From assembly GCF_022965805.1 (NCBI RefSeq), contig NC_133101.1, forward strand, positions 5,022,001-5,086,000: 64,000 nucleotides of DNA. The letters run 5' to 3'. Below the pieces are notes generated by a model. The model was not told where the DNA came from, searched no databases, and saw only the letters and a list, made by a program, of their open reading frames with translations. Positions within the stretch are counted from its first letter, which is position 1. Each line of letters starts with the position of its first letter. Below, piece by piece: positions 46,652 to 58,035 of the stretch. A program made the translations under genes and the position numbers. The DNA is from Primulina eburnea. Taxonomy: Eukaryota > Streptophyta > Magnoliopsida > Lamiales > Gesneriaceae.

Positions 46652-48922
46652 ATGCCAACAGTTATTGTTGTTCATTTCGATGGGAAATGGGAAGTGATGG
46701 AGGAGCTGTTATATAAATGGAGTCCAGGGCCCAATGCAAAGTTTGTTGCTATTCCAGTGGAGAATGATATTTGTTATTTTGAAAATTAAAAAAAGTGAAC
46801 TATATAGAGCTGAGAATGTAGAAGACACTGACAAGTTGAAGTTGAGTTATCTTCTAGATTTGCCTTGCAACATTCAACCCATTTATATAGAGAATGACCA
46901 TGATTTGAAAGCATATTTGTATCTTGGTTGTCCGAGAAGTAGGCCAGTGCTTCAAGTTTAAATTGAATGTGTTGCTTCTTTTGATGTTTTTGATAATGTG
47001 CACGGATATGGTATTGATGAAAACAATTGCAATATTAACGAAGAAAGACATTTTTATGATTATTTTCACTTGAATATTGTTTCTGTGGATCGTAACAATA
47101 TCAGTGCTTTTTTCGACGAAGCACATAATGTGGATGCCATGCATGTGGATCGTAGTAACATAGATGAGTTATACGATGAAGCACGTAATGACGCAAATGA
47201 GGTCGAGGCAAATGTGGTTGCAAGTAATGACGCAAATGAGGTCGAGGATGTGGATATTGATAATGACACATTTTCATTCACGGATGGTTCAAACTTGTTT
47301 GTTGGTCAAGAGTTTCCAAACCGAGAAGCGGTGAAAAAATAGCTAATTAGAATAAGTTTGGAAGCTTGCTTTGAATTTGAGACCGTTAAAAGTAGCCAAA
47401 AAGTGTACACCGTAAAATGTGTAGTGTCTGATTGTAAGTGGAGAATCTGGACCTCAAAGATTAAGAATGATTCACGTCATTCTCCATTCGAACATATTAC
47501 AATACACACACATGTGGTTTGACTAGGAGACGAAAGAGAATCCGTGGAGCGAGTTCTGCTGTTGTTCGTGATATGTTGGTGGATAATTTCGAAGGTCATC
47601 CAGTGCCAATTGTACTAAAAGCGGTAATGGCGATGATGCGCAATAGTATGAATGCTGATATATCATACGACAAGGCTTGGAAAGGGAAAGAACTAGCAGA
47701 CAATATGTTGAAAGGTGATCCTACGAAGAGTTTTAGTAAAATGACTTGTTATTTGCACATGGTTGAGCAGATGAATCGAGCAAGCATAACAGACATATTT
47801 TTCGACGAGGAAAATCGATTCAAGTATATGTTTCTTGCCTTTGGGGCATGCGTTAGAGGATATCGAAGTATGCGGAAAGTTGTATCAATTGATGGTACGT
47901 GGTTGAAGGGCAAGTATAATGTTTTTTTACTGGTGGCATTGGCACAAAATGGAAATTATCACCAATATCCTTTGGCGTGGGGAATCGTAGATGTCGAGTG
48001 TACTTCTTCGTGAAGTTGGTTTTTAACGAAGTTGTTATAAGTAGTACCAGACGAGGATGAATTGGTGATAGTTTCAGATAGGCATCAGTGAATCATTAAT
48101 GCGGTTTCTACTGTCTATAGAAATGCGCATCATGGTCATTGTACGTGGCATTTATCCCAAAATATGAAAATTAGATGCAAAAAGAAGGGTACAACCGAAA
48201 TGTTTTTGCACATTGCAAAAATTTAGAAGACTTTCGAGTTTGATATTGCATACAATGATTTTAGGTATAGATATCCTGAGACAGCGCAATATTTGGACGA
48301 GAGAGACTCACTTGATAGATGGACTCGAGCATATTGTCCGAAGACCCATTACAATATTATGACGACAAACGGGGTTGAGTCGATCAATGCTAGACTACTT
48401 GAAGAGAAGAAGCTGCCAATCATTTCCCTCTTGGATTCTTTGCAGAAACTGACCTCATCTTGGTTTGTCCGATATCGTCATGCATCAATTGCAAGTAACA
48501 CTAATCTGACCCCTACCATCGAGGGGATTTTTTGCATAAGGTTCACAGATGCCCAATGAATGCAAGTTTTTGAATTAGGACGTTTGGAGTTTGATGTTAG
48601 TAGTCGTGGACATTCGGCCATAGTGGACCTGGAATAAAAAAGATGCACGTGTCGAGTTTTTGATATTGATAGAATCCCATGTGCTCATGCCATCGCAGCC
48701 AGTTGGTTAGTCGAGATTGATTTATATGATCTCTGTTCAGAGTACTATTCTACAATGTCATGGTGCATGGCTTACTCAGAGACTGTGTATCCCGTTCCGG
48801 AAGAAAATGAATGACCACACAACATTGATTTTCCATTGGTGTTGCCTCATTTGGTAGAGAAGAGAGTTGGCAGAAGAAAACAAAATAGAATTCCTTCAAT
48901 CGGTGAATTCAGCAAAAGATAG
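46652..48922 (+). pseudogene. Mutator-like (MULE) transposase
   Basis: Starts MPTVIVVHFDGKWEVMEELL at 46652 and decays with stops near 46789. An acidic segment with a repeated AsnAspAlaAsnGluVal unit follows, then the MuDR DNA-binding region (LFVGQEFPNREAVKK ... YTVKCVVSDCKWRIW, CxxxxC zinc ligands). After a frameshift near 47517 comes the DDE domain: VVSIDGTWLKGKYNVFLL (first Asp) and VIVSDRHQ (second Asp). The C-terminal SWIM zinc finger reads CTCRVFDIDRIPCAHAIAA. In-frame stops occur near 47341, 48012, 48031, 48088, 48223, 48557, 48636 and 48812. It would cut and paste DNA in the nucleus; this copy is dead. Palindrome arrays flank it on both sides. Confidence 0.9.
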
Positions 48923-48945
48923 AATCATATGCTGCTGGAAGTTAT

Positions 48946-49076
48946 GGTCGACTTTTAATTTATGATGGTCGACATTAGCTTGAGGGTCGACCAAAGTTTT
49001 ATTTTTGGTCGACCATTAGCCTGATGGTCGACCAAAAAAAGCTGATGGTCGACCATTAGCCTGATGGTCGACCATT
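48946..49076. repeat. GGTCGACC palindrome array, middle
   Basis: Cores at 48946, 48967, 48985, 49007, 49026, 49047 and 49066, spacing 18-22 bp, with linkers such as ATTAGCCTGAT. It begins 24 bp after the transposase stop codon. Confidence 0.92.
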
Positions 49077-49129
49077 AGCTTTTTTTATTTTTAAATTGAT
49101 ATTAATAATTGTCGAAAATATGTAATATA

Positions 49130-49800
49130 ATCGTGACGATTCATATTTTTATAATGTAACAAAGTTGTGTGATTGTGATTATGTGATTCATATGTAAATT
49201 ATAACATATAACATAATCGTGAAATTACGATATATTTTTTAAAATGTAACATAATTTTGAGATCGTGACACATGTCAATTATAACATATAACATAATCAT
49301 GAAATTACAATATATTTTTTAAAATGTAACATAATTTTGAGATCGTGACACATGTCAATTATAACATATAACATAATCGTGAAATTACAATATATTTTTT
49401 AAAATGTAACATAATTTTGAGATCGTGACACATGTCAATGATAACATATAACATAATCGTGAAATTACGATATATTTTTTAAAATATAACATAATTTTGA
49501 GATCGTGACACATGTCAATTATAACATATAACATAATCGTGAAATTACGATTCATATTTTTTAAAATGTAACATAATTTTGAGATCATGACACATGTCAA
49601 TTATAACATATAACATAATCGTGAAATTACGATTCATATTTTTTTAAAATGTAACATAATTTTGAGATCGTGACACATGTCAATTATAACATATAACATA
49701 ATCGTAAAATTATGATTAATATTTTTTAAAATGTAGCATATTTTTGAGATCGTGACACATGTCAATTTAAACATATAACATAATTACGATTCATATCTTT
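49130..49800. repeat. 80-83 bp AT-rich satellite, about 7-8 units
   Basis: The GATCGTGACACATGTCAATT box recurs at 49261, 49341, 49421, 49501, 49583, 49666 and 49748 (spacing 80, 80, 80, 82, 83, 82). Units share ATAACATATAACATAATCGT and AAATTACGAT. The array lies wholly between two palindrome arrays, so it looks internal to the MULE. Confidence 0.92.
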
Positions 49801-49801
49801 T

Positions 49802-49818
49802 AAACCCTAAACCCTAAA
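49802..49818 (+). promoter_or_regulatory. telobox (telomere-like repeat)
   Basis: AAACCCTAAACCCTAAA, two and a half plant telomere units, between the satellite and the right palindrome array. Teloboxes are known cis elements in plants. Whether this one acts so, or is a trace of telomeric filler, cannot be told here. Confidence 0.6.
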
Positions 49819-49825
49819 GCACAGT

Positions 49826-49937
49826 GGTCGACCAAAAAGGAGAGTGGTCGACCAAAAATAACAGTGGTGGTCGACCAAAAAGTACAGTGGTCGACCAAAA
49901 AGGAGATTGGTCGACCAAAAAACTAGAGTGGTCGACC
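49826..49937. repeat. GGTCGACC palindrome array, right
   Basis: Cores at 49826, 49846, 49869, 49889, 49909 and 49930 (spacing 20, 23, 20, 20, 21), each followed by AAAAA and preceded by AGAGT or ACAGT. This is the most regular of the three arrays. Confidence 0.93.
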
Positions 49938-50103
49938 AAAAAACTACTAGGGAATTACATAACAAACAATGTCTGTCCAATAATTACATAAAATTTTCCG
50001 ATGTACACAACAATGACCAATCATTAAGAAACATATTAAAAGCTAAAAAATATCTAAAATCAGATACTATTGTTTCATCTAAAGTTAGAACTAATTGCGC
50101 ACT

Positions 50104-50865
50104 CTACGTAGACAAAGAGTATCCAGCAACAGCTAAAACAAATGCTCCGGAATCTTCACTGTAAAAAAAGAAAATAAAATGAAAAGTTATTATTTACTGT
50201 ACAATTAAAAAAAAGAATAATGAAGTTATTATATTGTAAATAGAAAGTTGACAACGTACTGTATAATCTTGGCACTGAATTCATCATGTAGCTTTACATT
50301 CCATGGCCTCTTGGGGTGTGGTTTGTTCCCAACAATGGATAGCAGGCGAGCATCGTTTATAAGTATAGGCTCTATTTCCTCATTCAGATCTTTGAAGTTG
50401 GGATCGTGCCTTCGCTGCAAGTCATATATAATGCACTTATTCACCCCTGTAACGAGTTTTTGCAAAAACCAGCGCCTATCTCTGTAGACAGGGATGAGAA
50501 TTTTTCGTGCCTTTTCCCACGAGATACACGACCATTCTGGATCACTAATTTTCACTATCCCCACCAGATTTGTGTTGACGAAATTATCTTTATCTTCGGC
50601 CAATACTGACATCGAACTGTAGAAATGTATGCCCATCAACGACACATCTGGCGACATCACTTCAGGATGTCGGATCTGCATCTCAAGCAATTCACGGAGA
50701 GCTTCGCCGATGTGCTGAATTCAACAGAACAAAAGGTTTTCAATGTTTTAAAATAAGTTCTCTACATATTTAAAAACTTTGTAAATTCTTACAGAGAAAG
50801 TGACACGCGAGTTTGCGATCGCCATGGGCCCGTAGAACGACTTATGAAAGGATCGGTTAGACGGA
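50104..50865 (-). pseudogene. Ulp1/C48-type protease-like gene, catalytic Cys and His replaced, 5' part cut off
   Basis: On the minus strand three exons can be chained: (a) from the LTR junction at 50865 to 50793, (b) 50714-50260, (c) 50158-50104, with GT-AG introns and matching phases. Exon b has the C48 pattern ILIPVYRDRRWFL...VNKCIIYDLQRR, where the usual catalytic His before Trp is Arg; Asp in YDL is kept. Exon c reads HEDSGAFVLAVAGYSL, matching the D-C-G-x-F/Y block of Ulp1 with Ser for Cys. Intact C48 proteases remove SUMO-type tags. Some MULEs (Kaki type) carry such domains, and this one lies beside a MULE transposase on the opposite strand. The rest of the gene is beyond the Sirevirus-like insertion. 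Confidence 0.65.
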
Positions 50866-51810
50866 TGAAAAGTGTTTAAAAGGGGGGTTGAATAAACACT
50901 TCACGAATTTTATATTCACTTCGAAGATTTGGATTCAGTTCTATTACAAACTGACTCTAGGTATCACGTCAGTCAATGACAATCTGTAAACTGAAGAAAA
51001 CAGTTACGGAAAATGAACTGACTGAAAGATAGAATATCTAATTGAAATATAATAACTGAAGTAAAAATAACACAATTGTTTTTGGATGTTCGGAGACTTG
51101 AATAACTCCTACGTCACACCTTCTATCACGAAGATATGATATCCACTAAAAGACTTTGATCAAATGCAAGACTTTTACTGACCCACTTCAGTTTGGACTT
51201 AACACTGCCAAAACTAAAACTCTTAGTTACAAACGCTCTTACAGTCCTTGACTGATCTTAGCACGACTTAAAGAAAGTAGAAGATATTACAAAGTGCTAG
51301 TAAGCTCAAATATGTAGCCTGAATGCCACTGATAGAACAAGTAAGCGTGAGCTTTCGATTTTTGAATGCAAGTAAAGAATTTTGCAGCGTAACAGCAAGC
51401 TTAATGATATTTGTATTTCGTTGTTCATTGTTGTTTCTCAGCTGCTCTCTTCAACTATTTATAAGCTTCCATTTTAACGGTAACATTAACTGCTGTTTGA
51501 ATATTATATCCGTTGATATGCCACGTCATTATTCTTCTGACAGCCGTACTCTATGACCTCTGAAATGCGGCGTCCCACTAATAGTTGCATACTGCAGTGT
51601 ACTATTGTCGATTCCCGATAACTGATGACGTGTCCAGCTGAATTAATCAGCTACTGGGCGAATAGCTGGTGAGGAGAATAACTGAGTTGCGTTCCAGTTG
51701 CGTAGATCAGTTTACTAGATTCAATTGCTGAGTTCAGTTTACTAGATTCAGTTGGTTCGCATAATCAGTTGGTTCATATTTTGGCAAACGCCGGAATTTA
51801 GTTTCCAACA
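50866..51810 (-). repeat. 3' LTR of the Sirevirus-like copia
   Basis: Begins TGTTGGAAACTAAATTCCGG at 51810 and ends CTTTTCA at 50866, close to AACCCCCCTTTTAAAC. It is homologous over most of its length to the fragment at 922-1752. Insertion broke the Ulp1-like exon at 50865. Confidence 0.8.
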
Positions 51811-51943
51811 ATTTTCCCCTTTATGGTGTTTGACAAAACTAAGTGAATAATGACTGAACGACTGAACTCATTGTAGATAAAAGAAGTTGATCAACTGAAT
51901 AATAATTTTCAAGAATACAAGAGAGACTGCTAGTGATTTATCT

Positions 51944-54758
51944 TCAACGAGAAGATTTCTTCTGCTGTTCTAGAATCTCTTTAATTTCTTCCCCCTTTTT
52001 GTCAAACAACTCCATCTTGAAGGATAATTTCCGAACATCTGTTGTTAGAAGCGTGACAGAGGTGGATATGTTGTCGACAGCAGAGATAATTGAGGTTTGC
52101 AACGAGTCTATTTTTCTTGTTACAAGCGTCTCCAGATTTTCAACTCGTTTGCTGATAACGTCTTGAGTGATGGAGAGACTCTGAGCCAAACCTTTGTTCT
52201 TTTGAATTGCGTCCACTGATCGAGAAAGAGAGGTTAAGGCTTCTTGAATTGCTTTCAGTTTCTATGTGTTGAATGCTTCAGAATGTTCTAGCTTCAGAGA
52301 ATGTTCTAATTGAGTATGATGAATCTTGTACATATCAGTAATCACTCTATGTATATTATTCTGAATGTCTTGAATTTCTTCAAGAACTAAATCAAGATCT
52401 TTGGTGGAATGAAGATTTGGCTGATCCGACGCTCCAGTTTCCTGTGAGATTCGATCAAAAACCACCATGGTTCTTTCAGATATCATGGTTTCAGCAATAG
52501 TCGTTGCTGGAAGATCTGTTTCAGTTACTTCCACTTGGACCAGATGAGGTGAAGACTGATGTTGATCAGCAATTGAGCTTTCCTGCTGAATGTGAGAGTT
52601 TGCAGGATCTTCAGCTAGAGGGTCATGAACTGATGCTTCTGCTAGATAATCATCTGAGATTCGAGCTGACTCATCAGTTGGAGGATTTTCAGAAGTAGTC
52701 AACAGAGCCTCCAGATTCTCAGCTGGTGATCTGGTGATAGAGCAGACACATTGCTTGATCATTTGGTTCAGAAAAGGCAGCCTTAACTGGCTCTTCAGTT
52801 AAGATGGGATTCTCTTCAGCTGCTTGATCAGCGGAGTGATCAACTGACAAAGGTTCATTTGTTGAAGCTTCTTGAACCACTGATTGAATAATTTCATCAA
52901 TATGAGCTAGTGTTAAGTCAGCTTCTGAATACATCTTGGGATCATCGATAGGAGGTGCTAACAAGGATGAAGATGGAGCAATTGAAGATGAGGGGACATC
53001 TGCTTTCTGAGAAAAAGTAGCAGTAGTGTCCTTATCAGGCTCTCCAGCTGATTGTTCAGCTAGTTCTTCAGTCACAATTTCTTGAGATATTGCTGGGATG
53101 ATCAGTTCTTGATCCATTTCCCAATGTTTAATTTCTGCTTGTAGTCCAATCAAATCTGTTTCCAGTTGAGCGTACACTGCTTTATCATTGAATGCAGTTG
53201 GACTTGTAGGATTGAAATTTTGCCGAAGCTCAGCAACAATCTGCTGCAGCTTCTTTTCTCTTGAAAGATCAAAGAAATACTTCTTCCTCTGCAAAGCTTG
53301 ATAAATCGAAGAAGCTTTGACCATTTTCAGCACTACTCTTTCTAGAGCTATAAATCTTTTCAGCTTAGATTTTTTGTGGAGGTCCTTGGCAAAAACATGA
53401 ACTCTGAAATTTACCCATTCTTCATAAACTTGGAGCTTCTATTCTGCAAATTTATTGACCTCTTGCCAAATAAGATCAATGTGAGTTTGAATGGCATTCG
53501 TAGGTCTGGGCTCTTCTTGTATTTTACCCTTGCCTTTGGAGTCAGTCAAAATGTGAGGAATGGTTAATCTAGACGTAGTTACATCAATCCCCTCTCTGAG
53601 CACAACTCCTGTTGGTCTGGCAAATGGTAAAAGAGAGTAATAAGAAAAAATAATAAGTGGAGCTTTTACTCCAGCAAATCTTGATTTATCACTAGATTCA
53701 GTGATTTTACTCTTCGGCAGAATGGTGAAAAAGGGTAACTGGTCCTCAGTTGAGGACTCAGTTGGGACTGCCTTCAATGGAACAGCCTGGACTGGCTTTT
53801 GAGCTCCTGATTCCATCGCTCTATCAGTTGGTATGACTTAAACTGTAGCAACAGATTTGGTTTTTAGTGTCTGAGGTTTCTTGACAATTGGAGGAGACGG
53901 GGTCTTCTTTACATCAGAATCACTGACAAGCATTTTGCGCTTTGAAGTCTTCTTCTGTGCTAGAGTCTTGGCAATCTTACCTGATTTGGGAGCAGCCTGC
54001 TGCGTCCCAATCTATTTTTTGATCTTAATAAATTTATCAGGAGAGATGTCCAACTTAGTTTTTGGTGGCAAAATATTCTTGACATTGAATACTTTGAATT
54101 TAGATAATCTCTCCGAATCATCAGCTACTAACCTTTTGACTTTCATCAAATAGCTCAGCTGTATTGCAAAACCTTTTGACTGCTTGGTGGAAGAAAACAT
54201 ATTCTTCAAGATGTTGAAAAGGAGGTGCTTCCAGTTGAGTCTTCGTCCAGCCATGATGACAGTAATGGCTTGAAGTTTCTCCAAAGTTAAAGCAGCAAAT
54301 GATCCAGCCTTTGCCAATAGCCCCTTGGCTACAATGTCAACCAGTAACTGAACCTCATGCTTCAGCTCCTTCTTTGGATCAGAAACTTTGATTTTCCGTC
54401 CATCCGCAGAAAGTAAAGTTTGCATCTCTTCGACATCAGATGCTTTGACATCAGCAAGTTGTGCTAACCCATCAGAAGGCAGCAAAAATATTTCTCCAAG
54501 AGAATCTTCAGAGATGGTCAACAACTGACCATTGACAGTAGAAACGACGTTTCCATCAGAGTTGATAAATCCATTTGAGTAGAAATCTTGAAATTCCTTC
54601 GGATAGATCTCTTGTGTGAATTGCCCTAAGAATGTTTTCAACCCTGTTGATTCAAGCTTCAGAAAGACATTCTTCACAGCAGCTTCTCCGATTGATAGGG
54701 CCGATTCAAAATTGATAGCCATATCGTTCAATAAGTGTGCCGGAATTTGATTTGCCAT
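51944..54758 (-). pseudogene. Sirevirus env-like ORF, decayed
   Basis: The Met at 54758 (MANQIPAHLLNDMAINFES) starts a frame that can be followed for about 2.8 kb to the stop at 51944. Visible breaks are a shift near 54010, TAA at about 53839, TAG at about 53439, a shift near 52740 and TAG at about 52262. The N-terminal 250 residues look globular. The middle is Ser/Pro/Glu/Gln-rich and probably disordered. The last about 90 residues form a heptad-rich coiled coil (ISKRVENLETLVTRKI...). No clear signal peptide is seen. Env-like in these elements refers to position after pol; a fusion role is unproven. The breaks are given by position only. Confidence 0.7.
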
Positions 54759-54893
54759 TTCTGAGATTAAGAAAACCTGAAATTTTACAAGATACAAGCT
54801 CGGAGTGTATGAGTTTTCTCTTGAAAATTGATGTACGCGTAAGAAGAAATTGAAATGAAGCGGAGAATGGTACTTTTGTACATGACTTTTCAA

Positions 54894-55372
54894 ATTCTGG
54901 ACACGTGTTAGTCCATTAAAATTTTGAATGAAAACGTGTGTACGTGTGCTGTAAGCGTGTGTACAATTTAAACAGTTAATATGCGTCCACGTTTTAAAAT
55001 AAGATTCATCATAAGACAGCAGTCAGTCACGTCACTTGATTTGGAATATAATATGGTTAATTAGTTAACTTATATGAGAAGATTAGTGAAATACCCAACT
55101 GAACAATCAATTGTAAGACTGTGTCCTTTCAGTTGAGAGTTTACTAACATTTGTCTTCTCAGTTAACCTCTTAAAACCAATATTCCCCCTTAATAGATGC
55201 ATATAAAAAATTACGAGAATATAAGCAAGATTAATTAAAATTATCCTGATGCTTAGTAGTGTAATCGTCTGCCGTAATGACATTGTCCTTTCATCTTCCT
55301 TGTCCTGGTCTATAAGTAAGAGTAGAACAGTTAGTTGCAAACATATCAGCAAAAATAAATTCAACAGCTAGA
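54894..55372. other. spacer between env-like frame and opposite-strand gene
   Basis: Divergent intergenic region: the env-like frame runs left from 54758 and the small gene runs right from 55373. A TATAAGTA box lies at about 55311-55318, facing right. Nothing else was recognised; the minus-strand 85-codon frame here overlaps it by chance. Confidence 0.5.
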
Positions 55373-55724
55373 ATGGCAGATGCAAGCAGTTCAAAGGCTC
55401 CGGATATGGCTGAAGAATTTATGCGAGCTGCACTGGAGAAAAGGAAAGAAACAATAGAAGATGAAGTTTTCTATCAAATCCTTCGCTACTGGGAGGATTT
55501 ACAAGAACTCCAGTTACTTCGGGAGAATGAGATGGCTACCACTCCCGTCCTGGTGGAGAAACTGGAGAAATACCGGGAGTGCCTGCATGTATTACACAAG
55601 GTTAATATTCTCGAGTATGACAGAGATTATCAGCTGATGCTCTATAAGGAGAAGAGAATCCTAGAGCTTATGGCTGAGTCTGACAGCTTCCATAAGACTT
55701 CCACTGGAGATTTAACTCAATGGA
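55373..55724 (+). CDS. small gene antisense to the Sirevirus-like copia, first part (split by a nested element)
   Basis: The Met at 55373 (MADASSSKAPDMAEEFMRAA) opens a frame with no stop up to the target duplication ATGGA at 55720-55724. After the nested Ty3 element the same frame resumes at 63255 and ends with TGA at 63320-63322. The uninterrupted gene would have been about 139 codons. A TATA-like box lies about 55 bp upstream and AATAAA overlaps the end of the coding region downstream (63323). The product is charged and mostly helical, with Leu/Glu/Lys-rich stretches (EDLQELQLLRENE, LVEKLEKYRECL). I see no known domain, signal peptide or membrane segment. The frame is clean while the sense-strand env-like ORF has five lesions. 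In the present genome it reads through into the LTR and stops at 55744. I do not recognise it. Confidence 0.65.
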
Positions 55725-57486
55725 TGTGGGGACCCGGACGCTAATCATCTTCTTAATCCTCGTTGGGCTTTAATTATCAATTAAATAAAACAGGGTCTAA
55801 AAAAATTTTTCTTTTTAAAATAATGCTGCGGAAGGTAATGGCGTCTAAATAATATACATGTCTGTATAAAAATACATTTCAGTATTAAAAGTACAATAAT
55901 GTACAACCATTCTAATCTAAGGTTCAACTACCATAATTCTAGTAGTAAAATCCAAGTCTACTGTAAGTCCGGAATCACCACGCTAATTCGTTCTTCTCTC
56001 ATCATCCTCTTGACTCTGATCCTGCCCCACCTGTCGTCATGCACACATACAAAACACGACAACAGCCGGATAACTCCGGTGAGAATAAATCTCAGTATAA
56101 AACATGGTAAGCATGTATATAAACAAACTAATTCATAAAACATGCCAAAGTAAAACATTAGATTTCATAAGCTATGAAATCTAATCAGAACATGCATGCA
56201 TTTCAAATCAGACAAACATGCATATAACCAATCTAAATCATAAACACATGCTAGCACAACTGAAAGCAATAACGATGGGTCCCATGATCTAGGAGCCACA
56301 TCCATGTAATTATGCAGTCCTAATCAAATCATGTCTAGACTGACTCGATCTGACTCTAGGGATCCCGGGGTGAATAAGACGATCTATCACCTACCCTCCA
56401 ATCGGGGTGATGGTACGTCTTATTCATAGACTTCGGCCTGCTCTGTATCCACATCTACAAAGGGGCGGTGATCTTCCCCTAAGCGGAGATAGAACCGAAT
56501 ATCTAGAAGTCTGCCTGATCTCCAGACTGTCCTATCTTAATGCATGGATAACAATTTGTAAACATAGCATATTAATATAAAAACATAAACAAGAATAGAG
56601 TATGTGATTTATTTGGGCAACTCAAGTGACGATCTCAAGTGAGTTGTTTTTTCCCGAATATCACATGAATTATACCTTTATCGTCCCCGTCCGAGGAAGA
56701 CGAAGTCTCGAAGTCAAATCTGTCCATCCCTGATCTGAAACGACAATAACAAATACACTGTGTCAAAGTGTAGTTCAAATCACAATCTGTTCTGAACAAT
56801 ACCCAATTCAGTATATAATCTGATCATATCGATACTATCACAACATAACAGAAACCAATACTGAATCTGATCAATCTGCACCACTGATGTTTAGACGGCA
56901 TATCAATACCATGTTGATAACCCGACAATCTCAACCTCACAATTAACCTATCAGAACTCGGAGTCAATACCATAATATCATTCTTCTAATTCCAGCATAT
57001 GAATATCTAACAAATGCATCTTCATAGATGTTGAAATATATAACATAGACATACGGTAGTATTTCCTTTATCTGACTTCACCTAACTACTGAATAACCTA
57101 TCCAGCCACATAAGAATAATCATCTATTCATTCTTAAATCAAGAATACTACCATTTAGTTTGAATTCTCAGTCAATATCTTCTAAAATACATAACAATGC
57201 CATAACCAGTCTGTTTCTAAATCTGACTTCACTTCTACAATATCTACGGTGGTAGAAATACCATATCTGAATTCTATTCGATTCTAATAACATCATAACT
57301 TCAAAACATGTCTAAACGTAATAAAACTTACGTACTTGTGTAGCCTGTAGCGAGAGAAGCTCAGAACTGAAGTCGGATTCAAATTCGGATAGACAGTTTG
57401 CTCGCAAATTGAATTTGAAAATTAAGAACAAAGCTTCTCCCCCTAAACTCTCGATTTTCCTCTGAAGATTCTGAAGAGTTTGCATG

Positions 57487-57488
<2 letters not shown>

Positions 57489-57540
<52 letters not shown>
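57489..57540. repeat. (TA)n microsatellite in 3' LTR
   Basis: About 26 TA units. The equivalent in the 5' LTR (62697-62768) has about 35. It lies next to the palindrome cluster. Confidence 0.95.
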
Positions 57541-57543
<3 letters not shown>

Positions 57544-57591
57544 CCGTCACATGCATAATGACGAGTGGCTCCACCTTTGTGCAACACGTCT

Positions 57592-57851
57592 CGCGCATAT
57601 GCGCGCACAAACTCGCGCATATGCGCCAGACCTACTGTCCCGGCGAATAGTAACTCGCGCATATGCGCCACTTTTCTCGCGCATATGCGCCAAGGCTTCT
57701 GGAGGTGTCGCGCATATGCGCCACTCTTTTCGCGCATATGCGCCAAAGCTTCGGGAGGCGTCGCGCAGATGCGCGCTTGTCTTCGCGCATGTGCGCCAAC
57801 CCTACTGAAATTTTCGCGCATGTGCGCCGATACATGTCGTGCATGTGCGCC
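57592..57851. repeat. phased GCGCATATGCGC palindrome cluster
   Basis: Ten copies of CGCGCATATGCGCC or close variants start at 57592, 57614, 57656, 57678, 57709, 57731, 57762, 57784, 57815 and 57838. From the third on, spacing alternates 22, 31, 22, 31, 22, 31, 23, i.e. a period near 53 bp with two palindromes each. Later units drift to GCATGTGC. Confidence 0.95.
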
Positions 57852-58035
57852 AAGCTCATTCTTCACACCTAATCTCAAATCATCTTTTGGCTTTCCCGGT
57901 CCGATCCGTTCCGTCTATACTGATCTCGATTAATCCACAAATCATTCCAGATTAATCTCATATTACAGTAATCATATCCAAATCATTTCAGATTACGGTA
58001 ATTAAATTCTCGGGCATTACATTTCTCCCCCTCTT

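Larger units (their letters stand above)
55725..58021 (-). repeat. 3' LTR of the gag-only Ty3 element
   Basis: The full-length LTR version. It contains (TA)n at 57489-57540 and ten GCGCATATGCGC-like palindromes at 57592-57851. The many Ala/His/Met/Arg-rich frames readable here in both directions come from these palindromes and are not genes. Confidence 0.92.

Noticed and set aside
52504..52698. Plus-strand frames opposite the env-like ORF
   Set aside because: Shadows of the Gln/Ser/Glu-rich minus-strand coding sequence without start context or signals, unlike the small gene at 55373.
57592..57851. Regular palindromes with spacers, resembling a CRISPR array
   Set aside because: The DNA is eukaryotic, repeats are 12-14 bp, spacers are short and themselves similar, and no cas genes exist.
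57312..57933. Long overlapping frames on both strands rich in Ala, His, Met, Arg and Cys (also at 62651-63161)
   Set aside because: They arise from the GCGCATATGCGC palindromes, which read open in several frames, and the Tyr-Ile runs come from (TA)n. They lie in LTRs.
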